This document shows, piece by piece, positions 45,201 through 53,824 of a stretch of 64,000 nt of DNA. The notes under the pieces were generated by a model. That model searched no databases. It saw only the letters and a list, made by a program, of their open reading frames with translations, and was not told where the DNA came from. The position numbers and the translations under genes are program-made. The stretch is from a virus: the IMG/VR virus record IMGVR_UViG_3300012920_000026, positions 1 through 64,000 of that record, one strand, 5' to 3'. Each line of letters starts with the position of its first letter. Positions within the stretch are counted from its first letter, which is position 1.

Positions 45201-47917
45201 TTACTTACACTATCATCAATTACTGACTTATCAAAAACTTCTTTAACATTTTCAATATTTTGTTCTTCCGTTAAATTTACCTTATTTCTAATTATTTTTT
45301 TACCTTTAATACTATTACCTAAAATAAGTTTACTCATTTTTGGATTATCTATCTTATAAATGGTGTCCTCATCATTACTTTGTTGGTATTCGACACTATT
45401 TAATTCTTTTATTCTTTCGTTAACAATTTTAGTTATTTTATTAGTATTATCTTTTAAATCTTTTTTCGTTAATGGATTGTCTTTTAAAAATTGATTTAAA
45501 ATTTGGTAAATAGTATCTTTACTTTCTTTATCAATAAAGGATATTTTAGCCCAAAGTCCATCCCAAGTAGCATATTTACTCATAGTACCAAAATCTCCTG
45601 TTGCGGTTGAATAATATTTTAATATTACAAATCTATCTACTAAAGCTTTTATAAATTTTTCATATAAAACATCTTTTCCTTCTGCGGTTTTTGTTTGTGC
45701 AACATTTAACAAATAAAACGGATTTTTTTCACAGTCTATTGGATTTATTGGTATCCAATTATCTGTATCATTACCACTACTACTACCCTTAGCTTTATTA
45801 ACTTGTTTAGTAATACCTAATAAACTTTTTTCTTCTTTTAATAAAGCTTCAATTAAATTTTCAATAAATTTAATTTCAGGAAAAGCAGTTCTAGCATCCG
45901 TATCTTCAGGTCTAAATATTTCTTTTGATCCTATAAATTTTTCTACAAAACCTCCATCTTGTTTAACAAACAAAGAAGGGAACGCATATATTGTTTGACT
46001 TTTAAAATCAAATTCTTCTTTTAATTGTAAATCACTGGTGACACCGGCAGACTCTAATGCTTTTTGTCTTTTTTTGTTCTTCCTTTCTGCAGAATAACCA
46101 ATATCAAATATCGTCATTAAAAAAGCTTGTGCATTATTACATAGTATCTGAAATACTGTACCTATTGTAGGTTTATACCCTAATCTTTCCGATAAAGAAT
46201 TATTTAATTCTTCTACTAATTTTTCCTCTTTTTTCTTTTTTGATTTACGAATATTAATTAACATATCATTCACCATCATTCTGATTGCCCTAAAGTCTAA
46301 TACTATTCCAGGTGTAGCGTTACCAAAACCACTATTTAAATTACCAGGCTCATTATTATTAGTGTCTTTAGAATAGTCATTTATAACAATTTGAGATACA
46401 TCAAAGTTATTATTAGCTTCATCATATTCGCTTGGATTATTTTTAGTTAATATACTACCTTCACGACTTAATTCATCGATAAATTCAAGTAAAGTTATTT
46501 GTCCTTTTTTGGTAACATCTATATCTATAAAAAAATCAATTTGATTGCTAATGTTATTTAATTGTGTAGGAGAAAATAAACCACTTTGTCCAGCAACACC
46601 CCCAAAATTTAATGTAAACTCATCGTAATTTACGTTTTTACCATCTATATTTTCGGAAAATCTCCAGTACTCTGTGTTTTTTGTTGCTGATCCGCCTAAT
46701 ATTCCTTTAGCGATATTATCATTATTACTAAGACTACTTTTATTTTCACCATAAAAATTAACATAGTCTGTAATAAGATCATTTAAATCATTCATATATA
46801 AGTTTAATGATGGAATCATTGTAGACTTAACAAATAATAAATCTCTTATAGATAAATAATTTTCACCTAAAGTTAAATTTACTGATTTAATTCCATTTGT
46901 ATTTGTTGTATTTGGTGAATTTAATTGTGATAAGTAAGGTGGTGCACTAGTTTTGTCCTTATAAGTATCGATGTTTGCTTTTGGTATTGGGCTACCAATA
47001 AAGCTTAATATTTCTTCTACTTTTTTCTCCTGTGTATTTAATATTTGTAGTTCTTTATATTTAGTATTTTCTATTTTTAATTCTTCTAAGTCTATCTGTA
47101 ATTTACTTAATTGTTTTACAAAATCATCTAATGAAGGTGTAGCTATTGTTTGAGTTCCATCACTTGTTCCATTTTTAATTGTCCCAACTGTGAGTGGTAA
47201 CTCATTTAAATTTTTAATTCCTATTTCTGTATTAAGTGTACCAATTACATCTCCTATTGTAATATCTGCAAGAAATGCTTGTTGAAACCCTAAAAAATTT
47301 GCGGAAATATTAAAATTACCAGTTCCAGCATCGAATTTTGATGTCCAGTTAACCAAATTTAAACAATATGATACAGGTTTACCAAAATATCCCTTTACAG
47401 TCAAAGTAAAAATAGGATAAGGCATTTTAAAAAATATACTATATGGTGATTTTCTATTATCTTGTTCTATAACATCAAATAGCCCACTACCCCTTACATC
47501 TGTAAAATCAATGTCTACTTGTGGTATTAAACTAGTATTGTATTTTATGTTAATAGATGTTATACCGAAACCTTCTAGTAATCCACTACCTAAACTGTTT
47601 TGAATACCCCCAATATTAGTATAACTTGTAGTTGCATAAGATTTGACATCTCCCATTATATTTTTTTGTGGTTCACCAGCTTGATTGTATTTTACTTCTG
47701 TTGATACAAATTCAATAATACCAAATCTACTCTCTTCAAACTCATTTTCATTTTCACCAATAGTTGCCACCCCCCTATTACGTTCTTCCGCAGTCAAACT
47801 AATATAAATAAACATGTCTTCTGCAGGTAAAACATTTCTACCTGAAGGGTTAGGATCTACTAACATTAAACCCGCACCAACTTGTTTAACCTCAACATCT
47901 TTTTCTTCTTCTCCCAT
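42206..47917 (-). CDS. Baseplate hub protein (1903 aa)
   Basis: The N-terminal part (AEDMFIYISLTAEERNRG; residues about 110-230 with MPYPIFTLTVKGYFGKPVSY) has a baseplate/tail-tube-like beta fold. Near residues 1510-1570 MNIQPMMYFQLDNVPFFDGA followed by ILNVTHNITPNHM and a GVRQSKY stretch matches hub proteins of contractile phages. The last 200 residues include a coiled coil (EEISPEERNSR region) and a Gly-rich tail with PPGGWANGG. It is much longer than T4 gp27 and could join several hub functions. It follows the gp53-like gene by 10 bases. Confidence 0.72.
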   Translation of the reverse strand: MGEEEKDVEVKQVGAGLMLVDPNPSGRNVLPAEDMFIYISLTAEERNRGVATIGENENEFEESRFGIIEFVSTEVKYNQAGEPQKNIMGDVKSYATTSYTNIGGIQNSLGSGLLEGFGITSINIKYNTSLIPQVDIDFTDVRGSGLFDVIEQDNRKSPYSIFFKMPYPIFTLTVKGYFGKPVSYCLNLVNWTSKFDAGTGNFNISANFLGFQQAFLADITIGDVIGTLNTEIGIKNLNELPLTVGTIKNGTSDGTQTIATPSLDDFVKQLSKLQIDLEELKIENTKYKELQILNTQEKKVEEILSFIGSPIPKANIDTYKDKTSAPPYLSQLNSPNTTNTNGIKSVNLTLGENYLSIRDLLFVKSTMIPSLNLYMNDLNDLITDYVNFYGENKSSLSNNDNIAKGILGGSATKNTEYWRFSENIDGKNVNYDEFTLNFGGVAGQSGLFSPTQLNNISNQIDFFIDIDVTKKGQITLLEFIDELSREGSILTKNNPSEYDEANNNFDVSQIVINDYSKDTNNNEPGNLNSGFGNATPGIVLDFRAIRMMVNDMLINIRKSKKKKEEKLVEELNNSLSERLGYKPTIGTVFQILCNNAQAFLMTIFDIGYSAERKNKKRQKALESAGVTSDLQLKEEFDFKSQTIYAFPSLFVKQDGGFVEKFIGSKEIFRPEDTDARTAFPEIKFIENLIEALLKEEKSLLGITKQVNKAKGSSSGNDTDNWIPINPIDCEKNPFYLLNVAQTKTAEGKDVLYEKFIKALVDRFVILKYYSTATGDFGTMSKYATWDGLWAKISFIDKESKDTIYQILNQFLKDNPLTKKDLKDNTNKITKIVNERIKELNSVEYQQSNDEDTIYKIDNPKMSKLILGNSIKGKKIIRNKVNLTEEQNIENVKEVFDKSVIDDSVSKYTEWRDYIANRNLSYTCWLEKQSKLLLKKAGEKGSLTFSLKSDITLIDGGINPADNPAPNTPIVTDWINLYVKKSEPVEGESDTEKPKYLTDSNLYSNNTSDLSKALLLLSTLPFKTWTKTVEQEIPETGKLNFITPPIIYTLPKYFLYYIGGTLWRNSLEIDPIVWDNSIYSGSSIPTQTTYIKPLWYGSETSLSSSLLDLPVQTKNNLIDYFTKWVNDGSFSKFSKAVIEYSNDDLSIDEKFKKGINLTTFLKETEKLIVVTNENRSSDFDSVNFDTYLNNFKQSFNKEIKSSDSKTNTTESTDKTNNMEDIKQAAYNSIKNVYDRWVAGNTSKRELAFNACAKDNKDLFKYFRFVDRGFNDIGDKAIINLESVISISQNLTTNMYFYMSKLLRDSNFLFQILPNYVNYRDPEEVSTMFKPITNISDRNSSSGPTYLCIYAGGASQVLNIEEQNRYTFKNDGFNLDFPPSDILAPKKSEKRQARQQSRKEKRRLRREAKGKSVSNASEDNVNLVGFRVSFGTENQTVFKSVSLNQQEHKDTAEYHKTLTDLIDKRGGTSRTYQGTDLYKMFRSRSYTCSVEALGCMNIQPMMYFQLDNVPFFDGAYMILNVTHNITPNHMTTSFTGVRQSKYITPVVDKMTTFLNIGLDDTLETEPILLQSSIRQEINFNTGIPADKGPDENFNFDSITESNLITMGISNASTNLATNLKNTLKGFRIKSNSQVTMFLANAMTKSNNFSIDVLTWNNSDSDKGFELYSQIDNRFGNRDFDTTKDAYVFRPRGFIPIIGRDQYMRFSEDTKTPMTKLTGDTIDIKTSCEISAWRWTNYPYSGSYQNKGKIDEQQKAKAIKEARMKVNQEKINLSLKEISPEERNSRVTENDKLEKEINDINKKIEELSTQKDTRLKSEENYPPGGWANGGQAENFNHTVNSLNFKDGKDIEDSFENFAIVLNTLPVKGGGDKLIGQTVGGTKFKNKGVNLYKKNKNSDLTIEPSTV

Positions 47918-47927
47918 AACTTAAAAT

Positions 47928-48254
47928 TTAACCCGTTCCGTTTAATTTCTGATATTTTTGTACTTCAGAAATATATTGTTGTAAACTGTCTTTAAACGGA
48001 AAAGGTATTCTTATTATTTCATTATTTGGTATTGACTCTTCTACCCCCCCATACTGTGGATTAGCTAACATAATTAACCAACCGTGATAAGGGTTTCCAT
48101 AATATTCTTGACTTAATTTGTCCATTCTACTTTGAGTTTGTCTATATAAAACTGATTTATCACTAGATTTAGGCTCTATTTTGATAAATGGTAACGGTGT
48201 GTATTTACCATTAAAGTTGAATTTTTGATATCGGTTATAATATTCTGTACTCAT
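47928..48254 (-). CDS. Baseplate wedge protein, gp53-like
   Basis: 108 residues. The core YRQTQSRMDKLSQEYYGNPY with HGWLIMLANPQYGG and the IRIPFP strand is typical of gp53/LysM-like wedge proteins: a Y-x-G-x-x-x-x-W pattern followed by AN. gp53 joins the wedges in the baseplate. It lies 5 bases after the 1154-residue gene and 10 bases before the hub gene. T4 gp53 is longer, so this is a short version. Confidence 0.82.
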   Translation of the reverse strand: MSTEYYNRYQKFNFNGKYTPLPFIKIEPKSSDKSVLYRQTQSRMDKLSQEYYGNPYHGWLIMLANPQYGGVEESIPNNEIIRIPFPFKDSLQQYISEVQKYQKLNGTG

Positions 48255-48259
48255 AATAC

Positions 48260-51200
48260 TTATAATAATTTATTATCTGAAATAGTAAATGTTTGATTAC
48301 GTTGAAGTTCTTCTCCCTCGTTTTCATATGATACACTTATACTAACACTAATTATAGATTCTTTTAATTGATCTATACTGTTTTCTATATTTTGTATCTC
48401 TGTTTGTATTTGACTTTTTCTATTTATGTTATATGCACTTGTGTTTGATAATGAATCATATTCTGCTTGTAAATCTAATATATCGCCATTAAAGTCTACA
48501 ATATCTTGAGATTGACTAAAAGCAATACTAAATATTGGTATGTTACTTAGTTCTATAGTATTACTTTTACTAGTGAATACTTCATCTATATGTACTATAT
48601 CACTACCACTATCAGTTATAACTACATTTATGGGGTTTGGTAATGGTGTTAATATTGAATTTACAAGTGTTTCCACTATTACATTTTGTCCATTAGGATT
48701 AATATTTATTTCAATACTATTAGATGGTATTGTAGGTTGTGACTCACCAGTATTCTGTGATGCCTGATTTAGAGGTACTTCTTGTTTAAGACTAGCATTA
48801 GGTGAGTCTCCTATTAATTTTATTTTTTGACCTATATTTGCAATACCCGGTAATAATTCACTAAATAGACTATTTCTACCATCAATTATTCTAGCACCTA
48901 TAAATGATTCAACTTCTAATTTATCACTTCTTCTTTCATACATTTCTGTATTTGCATAGTAATTAAATGATAATGCGTTTTGTAATCTACTAATAGGTCC
49001 TTGTAAGGATTGCCCACCTATAATATCAATAGATAATGTAACATCTGCCATCATTGGTTGTACACCTATACCTTCTGGATTTAAATCCCACTGAGGTGAA
49101 TTACCAGTAGCATAAGTAATACTTAAACTATTAATTGTGATTTTAGTGTTAATGTAATCACCTATTCTTAAAATACATATAGGTGGTCTACCAAAAGCTA
49201 AGTTTTGCGCTTTTATACCAGTAGAGTTAGCTTTATCATATATACTAGGTCCCTGTCTTAAACATTGTTGTAAAAATGTTAATCTTGTGTTTAAACCTTC
49301 TGGCGTAGTTGAGTGAAATCCTGGATGAAAATATTTAATTTTTTCTGAAATAGTTTCAAAATACTCAGGATATTCCTCCCCTATGAAATCAAAATATCTT
49401 GTTTCATCAATTCTTAAATTATCTACTATTTGTGAATCTAAAGGTAGAGAAACTAAATTACTATTCATATCAGTTTGTTGGTGTTGTGCAGTATTATCAT
49501 TAACCGCATCATAACTTATTTTAATGTCTACTCTCCTACTATTCTCATCACCACTTATGTCAATAACACTAGATTTTACAACAGTAGTAGAATTTACATT
49601 ACTTATTGAGTTTACTACCGATTCTACTTGTGCTTTGATGTCAGTAGCCCTTTTACTAGCCAACGTAGTTGCATTAGTTTCATCTTTAGATGCAAAACCA
49701 TTAATATTAATTTTTACTGTTTTATCACTATTTTTTTGGACATTTAAAAATTCTGTTATAGATGCCGCATCGATACTTACACCTGTGTCACTATTTTTAT
49801 CAAATTTTAATATGTATTTTTCACTAGCACTATAGTTAGACGCAGTAGATTGTTGTTTTTGTATATTTAATTTTTTTTCTATTTCGTTTTTAGTATTTTG
49901 ACTAACACCTTGACTATTATCTAATAAATCTAAAAACTCTTGTGGTGATATACAACCAGCAAAAAATCTTTCTATTTCATTTGTTCTTCTACCTCTATAT
50001 GCATTTATTACTTTAGGGTGATCAACCAATACCTTAAATTTTAACTGTCCGCTACGAGTAGAATTATTATATGTATATACAGGTTCACCTCTACCTATAA
50101 AATCTGTTTTAGTCCAATTGGCACTCATATTCTCATCAAATCCTAAATCATATGGAGGAAACCACATAATTCTACCTTTATTTCTACTTAATGGATCGCC
50201 AGGTCCAATTTCATCTAATGTTAAATCTGCTAAATTATCTGCCCACGCTAAATTTTCAATAGACAACATATATTTTTTAAAAGATGTTGTTCTATCTATT
50301 TCTGTAGAATGTGTTTTTACAAAACCGTTGCTTTGTAATACACTTAAAGATGCATTATCAGATGTAACAGAAAAACCTGGTTTACTTTTACTATCTGAAC
50401 TAAATAAACCACTTTTTCTAATTGCATTACTATATTTATAAGGATTATTTGGTGTCCATACCCTACAAAATTTACCGTTTTTAATTGCAGATTCAAAAGA
50501 TTCACTACTTATAGCATTACCTCTACTAATTAATCTACCTTTTACTCTATCTTTAAAAAACTTTTTAGTTTGATCTATGTACACATCATCAGAAAAGTTA
50601 TTTACTAAATTTTGTGTCTCCGATAATAAAGTTTTATTATTAAAATTATTAGTATCTTTAAATTCCCAATAATAATTCCTACCAACTGTAGTCTGTCCTA
50701 CTTGTTCTGAATTAATACCATCTGCACCATTAAAATCTTCAGAAGTAAAAGTAGTCATTATTTTACTACCTCTATTAGTAGTTCTTTCACTACCTATATA
50801 ATATCTACTAGATGTACCACCATCAGATGTTGATGATAATCTTCTGTCTTTATAATTTGGTACATATAAATTTAAACCTAAAGCATTAAATAAAAACGTG
50901 GTTTGATTGATACCTGTATTACTAATTAAAGAATTACTTCTTTGTTCTGTAGATATAACAGGAGAACTCTGATTTTTATCATTACTCTTACCCCCTTTAT
51001 TACTTTTTAATTGTCTATTATATTCTTGCCAACCTATCGATTCATCGGGTAGTATTCCTCCGTTTGAAGGTTCTCCTCTCATTCTATCTTCAAAATCAAT
51101 AGCTTCATCTTCAGGTGGTTGAAAATATGTTATAGCAAATTTAATTAAATCACTAGACATTTTATTTTGTATTTGAGAAACTTTACTAATAACATTAGTT

Positions 51201-51724
51201 TTTAATTCTCCAGCACCTATAATACCTAAAGATGATTCATTGTTATAATTTAGTGTTGACATTTTGTCTATAACATCAAATGGAAAAGTAACATAAGGAG
51301 AATCTCCTCTACTTAATAAAGTAAAACTTTCAGTATTAGAATATGCGGGGTAAGGAATTCTATCTTTTACTGAAGAATCAGGATAAGGTTCAGAAGGTAT
51401 AACAACACCAAACTCTTCATATCCGTCCAATGGTGGAATATATCTATTATTATTAACATTTTGGGTATCCCTAAATGTTTCACCTTCAGTAATAATATTT
51501 CCATCTTCATCATATGATACGACAGTATTTTCACTTTGAGTGCCATTAATTGGTACTTTTATGATATTACCAATATCATTAAGTTTAGATGTTAATCCAC
51601 CCTCAGTTAATGTTCTATTAGTTGGTGGTGGTAAATTCCTACTTAATAATTCAGTTCTTAAGTCTTCAGTACTTAGTACACCAAAATTAGTTGTATACAA
51701 TGTTTGATTTAAAATGCCTGACAT
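48260..51724 (-). CDS. Baseplate/tail protein (1154 aa) with embedded OmpA-like domain
   Basis: Most of the protein is a beta-rich baseplate or tail protein; residues about 500-600 (MWFPPYDLGFDENMSANWTK, then GQLKFKVLVDHPKV) and 830-920 (PPICILRIGDYINTKITINS) look like the core fold of hub-linked proteins. Residues about 630-745 are an OmpA-like domain: YILKFDKNSDTGVSIDAASI, then VKININGFASKDETNA, LASKRATDIKAQVE, and a NSRRVDIKISYD end strand, i.e. the peptidoglycan-binding fold with its N-x-x-(L)-x-x-x-R-A helix and R-R-V end. An OmpA domain inside a baseplate protein could hold or sense peptidoglycan during penetration (inference). C-terminal coiled coil near 1090-1120. A class 2 motif is 15 bases upstream. 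Confidence 0.78.
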   Translation of the reverse strand: MSGILNQTLYTTNFGVLSTEDLRTELLSRNLPPPTNRTLTEGGLTSKLNDIGNIIKVPINGTQSENTVVSYDEDGNIITEGETFRDTQNVNNNRYIPPLDGYEEFGVVIPSEPYPDSSVKDRIPYPAYSNTESFTLLSRGDSPYVTFPFDVIDKMSTLNYNNESSLGIIGAGELKTNVISKVSQIQNKMSSDLIKFAITYFQPPEDEAIDFEDRMRGEPSNGGILPDESIGWQEYNRQLKSNKGGKSNDKNQSSPVISTEQRSNSLISNTGINQTTFLFNALGLNLYVPNYKDRRLSSTSDGGTSSRYYIGSERTTNRGSKIMTTFTSEDFNGADGINSEQVGQTTVGRNYYWEFKDTNNFNNKTLLSETQNLVNNFSDDVYIDQTKKFFKDRVKGRLISRGNAISSESFESAIKNGKFCRVWTPNNPYKYSNAIRKSGLFSSDSKSKPGFSVTSDNASLSVLQSNGFVKTHSTEIDRTTSFKKYMLSIENLAWADNLADLTLDEIGPGDPLSRNKGRIMWFPPYDLGFDENMSANWTKTDFIGRGEPVYTYNNSTRSGQLKFKVLVDHPKVINAYRGRRTNEIERFFAGCISPQEFLDLLDNSQGVSQNTKNEIEKKLNIQKQQSTASNYSASEKYILKFDKNSDTGVSIDAASITEFLNVQKNSDKTVKININGFASKDETNATTLASKRATDIKAQVESVVNSISNVNSTTVVKSSVIDISGDENSRRVDIKISYDAVNDNTAQHQQTDMNSNLVSLPLDSQIVDNLRIDETRYFDFIGEEYPEYFETISEKIKYFHPGFHSTTPEGLNTRLTFLQQCLRQGPSIYDKANSTGIKAQNLAFGRPPICILRIGDYINTKITINSLSITYATGNSPQWDLNPEGIGVQPMMADVTLSIDIIGGQSLQGPISRLQNALSFNYYANTEMYERRSDKLEVESFIGARIIDGRNSLFSELLPGIANIGQKIKLIGDSPNASLKQEVPLNQASQNTGESQPTIPSNSIEININPNGQNVIVETLVNSILTPLPNPINVVITDSGSDIVHIDEVFTSKSNTIELSNIPIFSIAFSQSQDIVDFNGDILDLQAEYDSLSNTSAYNINRKSQIQTEIQNIENSIDQLKESIISVSISVSYENEGEELQRNQTFTISDNKLL

Positions 51725-51739
51725 AAATATTCTTTATAT

Positions 51740-51747
51740 ATAAATAT
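51740..51747 (-). promoter_or_regulatory. Class 2 motif ATATTTAT
   Basis: ATATTTAT followed by ATATAAAG, 15 bases upstream of the ATG of the OmpA-containing baseplate gene. Confidence 0.48.
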
Positions 51748-51872
51748 TTAAAGGCTAAATTTCAGGAGATAAAATTATATATTAGATATTATTAATAGAT
51801 TATTACTAGTTTTTTTATTATATTTATTCTAGTTTTAATAATTATTTATAATTTTTAAGGTCTAGTTCTGGT

Positions 51873-51903
51873 CAAATATAAAAAATATTTTTCAAAAAGT
51901 CAA
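51873..51903 (-). promoter_or_regulatory. Class 1 promoter (TTG-N20-TATATTTG)
   Basis: On the minus strand TTG (51901-51903) in GTATTGACTTTTTG, exactly 20 bases, TATATTTG (51873-51880). The GTATTGACTTTT part and the spacing are the same as upstream of the gp32-like gene. The next ATG is about 150 bases downstream. Confidence 0.7.
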
Positions 51904-51935
51904 TACTTTAATAGGTTTTTTTTAACATATTAAAA

Positions 51936-53816
51936 TTAAGTAAAATCAATTTCCCAATTACCACCTGAATTTTTAATTTCTGCAGAGTCTACTACCCAAC
52001 TTTTTACATTATTTTGAATTTTAGTTTGGAATGCTGCCATTAACGAAGGATCTAAATCCCCAGTAATACTAATTGTATAATCGAATTTTTTAGTAGTCAT
52101 CGCCAATGGTCCACCATCACCACCAGGACCCTCATCATTATTAACAGGACCGCCATCATTATTACTCGATTTAGGAATTTTAGGTAAATTTTTTATAAAG
52201 TCATTGATATCATCACCCATTTCACCTAATTGCTTTCCAAATTCTTCGGTACTATTTTTCCACCCCTCAGTTTGAAATAATGATTCTGGTTTAAAATTTT
52301 CTTGAAACGATTTAACTGCCGCATCCATACTAGCTTTCATAGGTGTAGTTAACTGTTTCATATTTTCTGCACCTATTTCATATAGATCTGTCGTTCCTGC
52401 GATTGCTGCTTTAGATGACTCTAACGCACTTTGCATCTGTTCACTCATTGTTTGAGTGTTAATTGCGATATTTTTAAATAAGTCACTATCTGATTTACCC
52501 TCGTTAGCATTTGCTTCCATTATTTCGTCAACCATAGACTCATTAACTTCATCTAAACCTAACTCTTCACCATTGTGTTGTATTACGAATTCACCTTTTT
52601 CTTCTGAAAATTTAGCTAATGAAGCTAAGTTCTCTTTAATATCGTTGTCACCTATAGAAGTAAATTTCATTTTTAAGTCTTTGATTTTACTAGATTGTCT
52701 AGCCATCTCAACCATTTTTTCGGTATTAATACCTAACTGATCACCAGCAGCTTTAAGTTGCATTCTGGCTTCTGCAGGTAATTCATATCTACCACTTTCT
52801 TCATTAAATTGTAACATATTTTCAGTCATGTCACCTAACTTTTTAGCTAACTCTTCTGGTTTGTTACGTGCCATATACATAGTTTCAAAAGGATCACCAA
52901 AAGCCTGTGCAATATCACCACCCAACATCTGTAAATTAGCGGCAGCTTCAATAGCAGCTTCGGGTTGATAGAATTTATCTGCCATTTGTAAAACATCTGA
53001 AACGTCTAATCTCATTCTAACTGCTTGTTTAGCCATCTCTGTCATACCTCTAACTCCACTACTAAAAGAATAAGATTGTATTGACTTCATATTACTTGAT
53101 AATTGTTTTACTACTTTAGCTGCATTTAAACCTAGTTTTTGTGACTCTTTATATACATTTTCTAAACCTTCAGTCATACTATTTGTAGATACCCCCATTA
53201 AGTCAAACATTTCCGCCATTTTTGCAGTTTCACTAGCACTTAAATTTATACCTTTAGAAATTTTTTCAATATTAACTATGTCTTCTTGATCTAATATTCT
53301 CATTCTTCCTGATTCATCAGCGAATGTTTCCATCATACTGGTAATATCTTCCATACTACCACCCATATTTTCAATTTCAGGTAAAGTGTCTTTAAAGTTT
53401 CTTGTTAGTCTTTCTTGATGTGCACCACTAGCACCAATATTTCTTGATACCATTAAGTACTCTTTAGCTATTTTTTGTGCATAATTATATTGATCGGCAC
53501 TGGTTGTTAAAAAATTCTGAAATGAACGGTAAGTAGTATTTACTTCCTGTGTAATTCTACCCGTAACCTCATACATAGATAAATAAGCTCTCTTTTGTTT
53601 TTCAGCAATTGCTACTAGTTCTTTACCATTTTCTTCAGTAATTTTTTTTTGTTCTACTAATAATTTAATTTTTTCTATTTCACGATTTACCGACTCAACC
53701 TGATCTTTTTTAGCTTGCCTACTTATACCATCCATTTCTTTGCGATAGTCAGTAGCTTCTGCTCTCAATTTTTTGAGGGTTTCTAACTGTTTCTTAAACG
53801 GATCTTCTTCTGCCAT
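51936..53816 (-). CDS. Tail length tape measure protein
   Basis: 626 residues, nearly all helical. The N-terminal 110 residues are a basic coiled coil, followed by long Met-, Ala- and Glu-rich helices with regular turns such as ANLQMLGGDIAQAFGDPFET and PAEARMQLKAAGDQLGI, and a Gly/Pro/Asp-rich linker near 555-580 before a short beta C terminus. Composition, length and position (after the gp26-like and 402-residue genes, before baseplate genes) fit the tape measure, which sets tail length and occupies the tube. No lytic domain is visible. By the general rule of about 1.5 angstrom per residue the tail would be short for a myovirus, so this could be one of several tail-core parts. Confidence 0.78.
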   Translation of the reverse strand: MAEEDPFKKQLETLKKLRAEATDYRKEMDGISRQAKKDQVESVNREIEKIKLLVEQKKITEENGKELVAIAEKQKRAYLSMYEVTGRITQEVNTTYRSFQNFLTTSADQYNYAQKIAKEYLMVSRNIGASGAHQERLTRNFKDTLPEIENMGGSMEDITSMMETFADESGRMRILDQEDIVNIEKISKGINLSASETAKMAEMFDLMGVSTNSMTEGLENVYKESQKLGLNAAKVVKQLSSNMKSIQSYSFSSGVRGMTEMAKQAVRMRLDVSDVLQMADKFYQPEAAIEAAANLQMLGGDIAQAFGDPFETMYMARNKPEELAKKLGDMTENMLQFNEESGRYELPAEARMQLKAAGDQLGINTEKMVEMARQSSKIKDLKMKFTSIGDNDIKENLASLAKFSEEKGEFVIQHNGEELGLDEVNESMVDEIMEANANEGKSDSDLFKNIAINTQTMSEQMQSALESSKAAIAGTTDLYEIGAENMKQLTTPMKASMDAAVKSFQENFKPESLFQTEGWKNSTEEFGKQLGEMGDDINDFIKNLPKIPKSSNNDGGPVNNDEGPGGDGGPLAMTTKKFDYTISITGDLDPSLMAAFQTKIQNNVKSWVVDSAEIKNSGGNWEIDFT

Positions 53817-53824
53817 TTTTTAAT

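Larger units (their letters stand above)
51725..51935 (-). other. Longest non-coding gap (211 bases) between tape measure and baseplate gene
   Basis: No frame of useful length is visible on either strand. It holds a class 1 promoter at 51873-51903 and a class 2 motif at 51740-51747, both pointing towards the 1154-residue gene. The 120 or so bases between them are extremely AT-rich. A long leader or a small RNA are both possible; I see no clear terminator hairpin inside. Confidence 0.6.
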
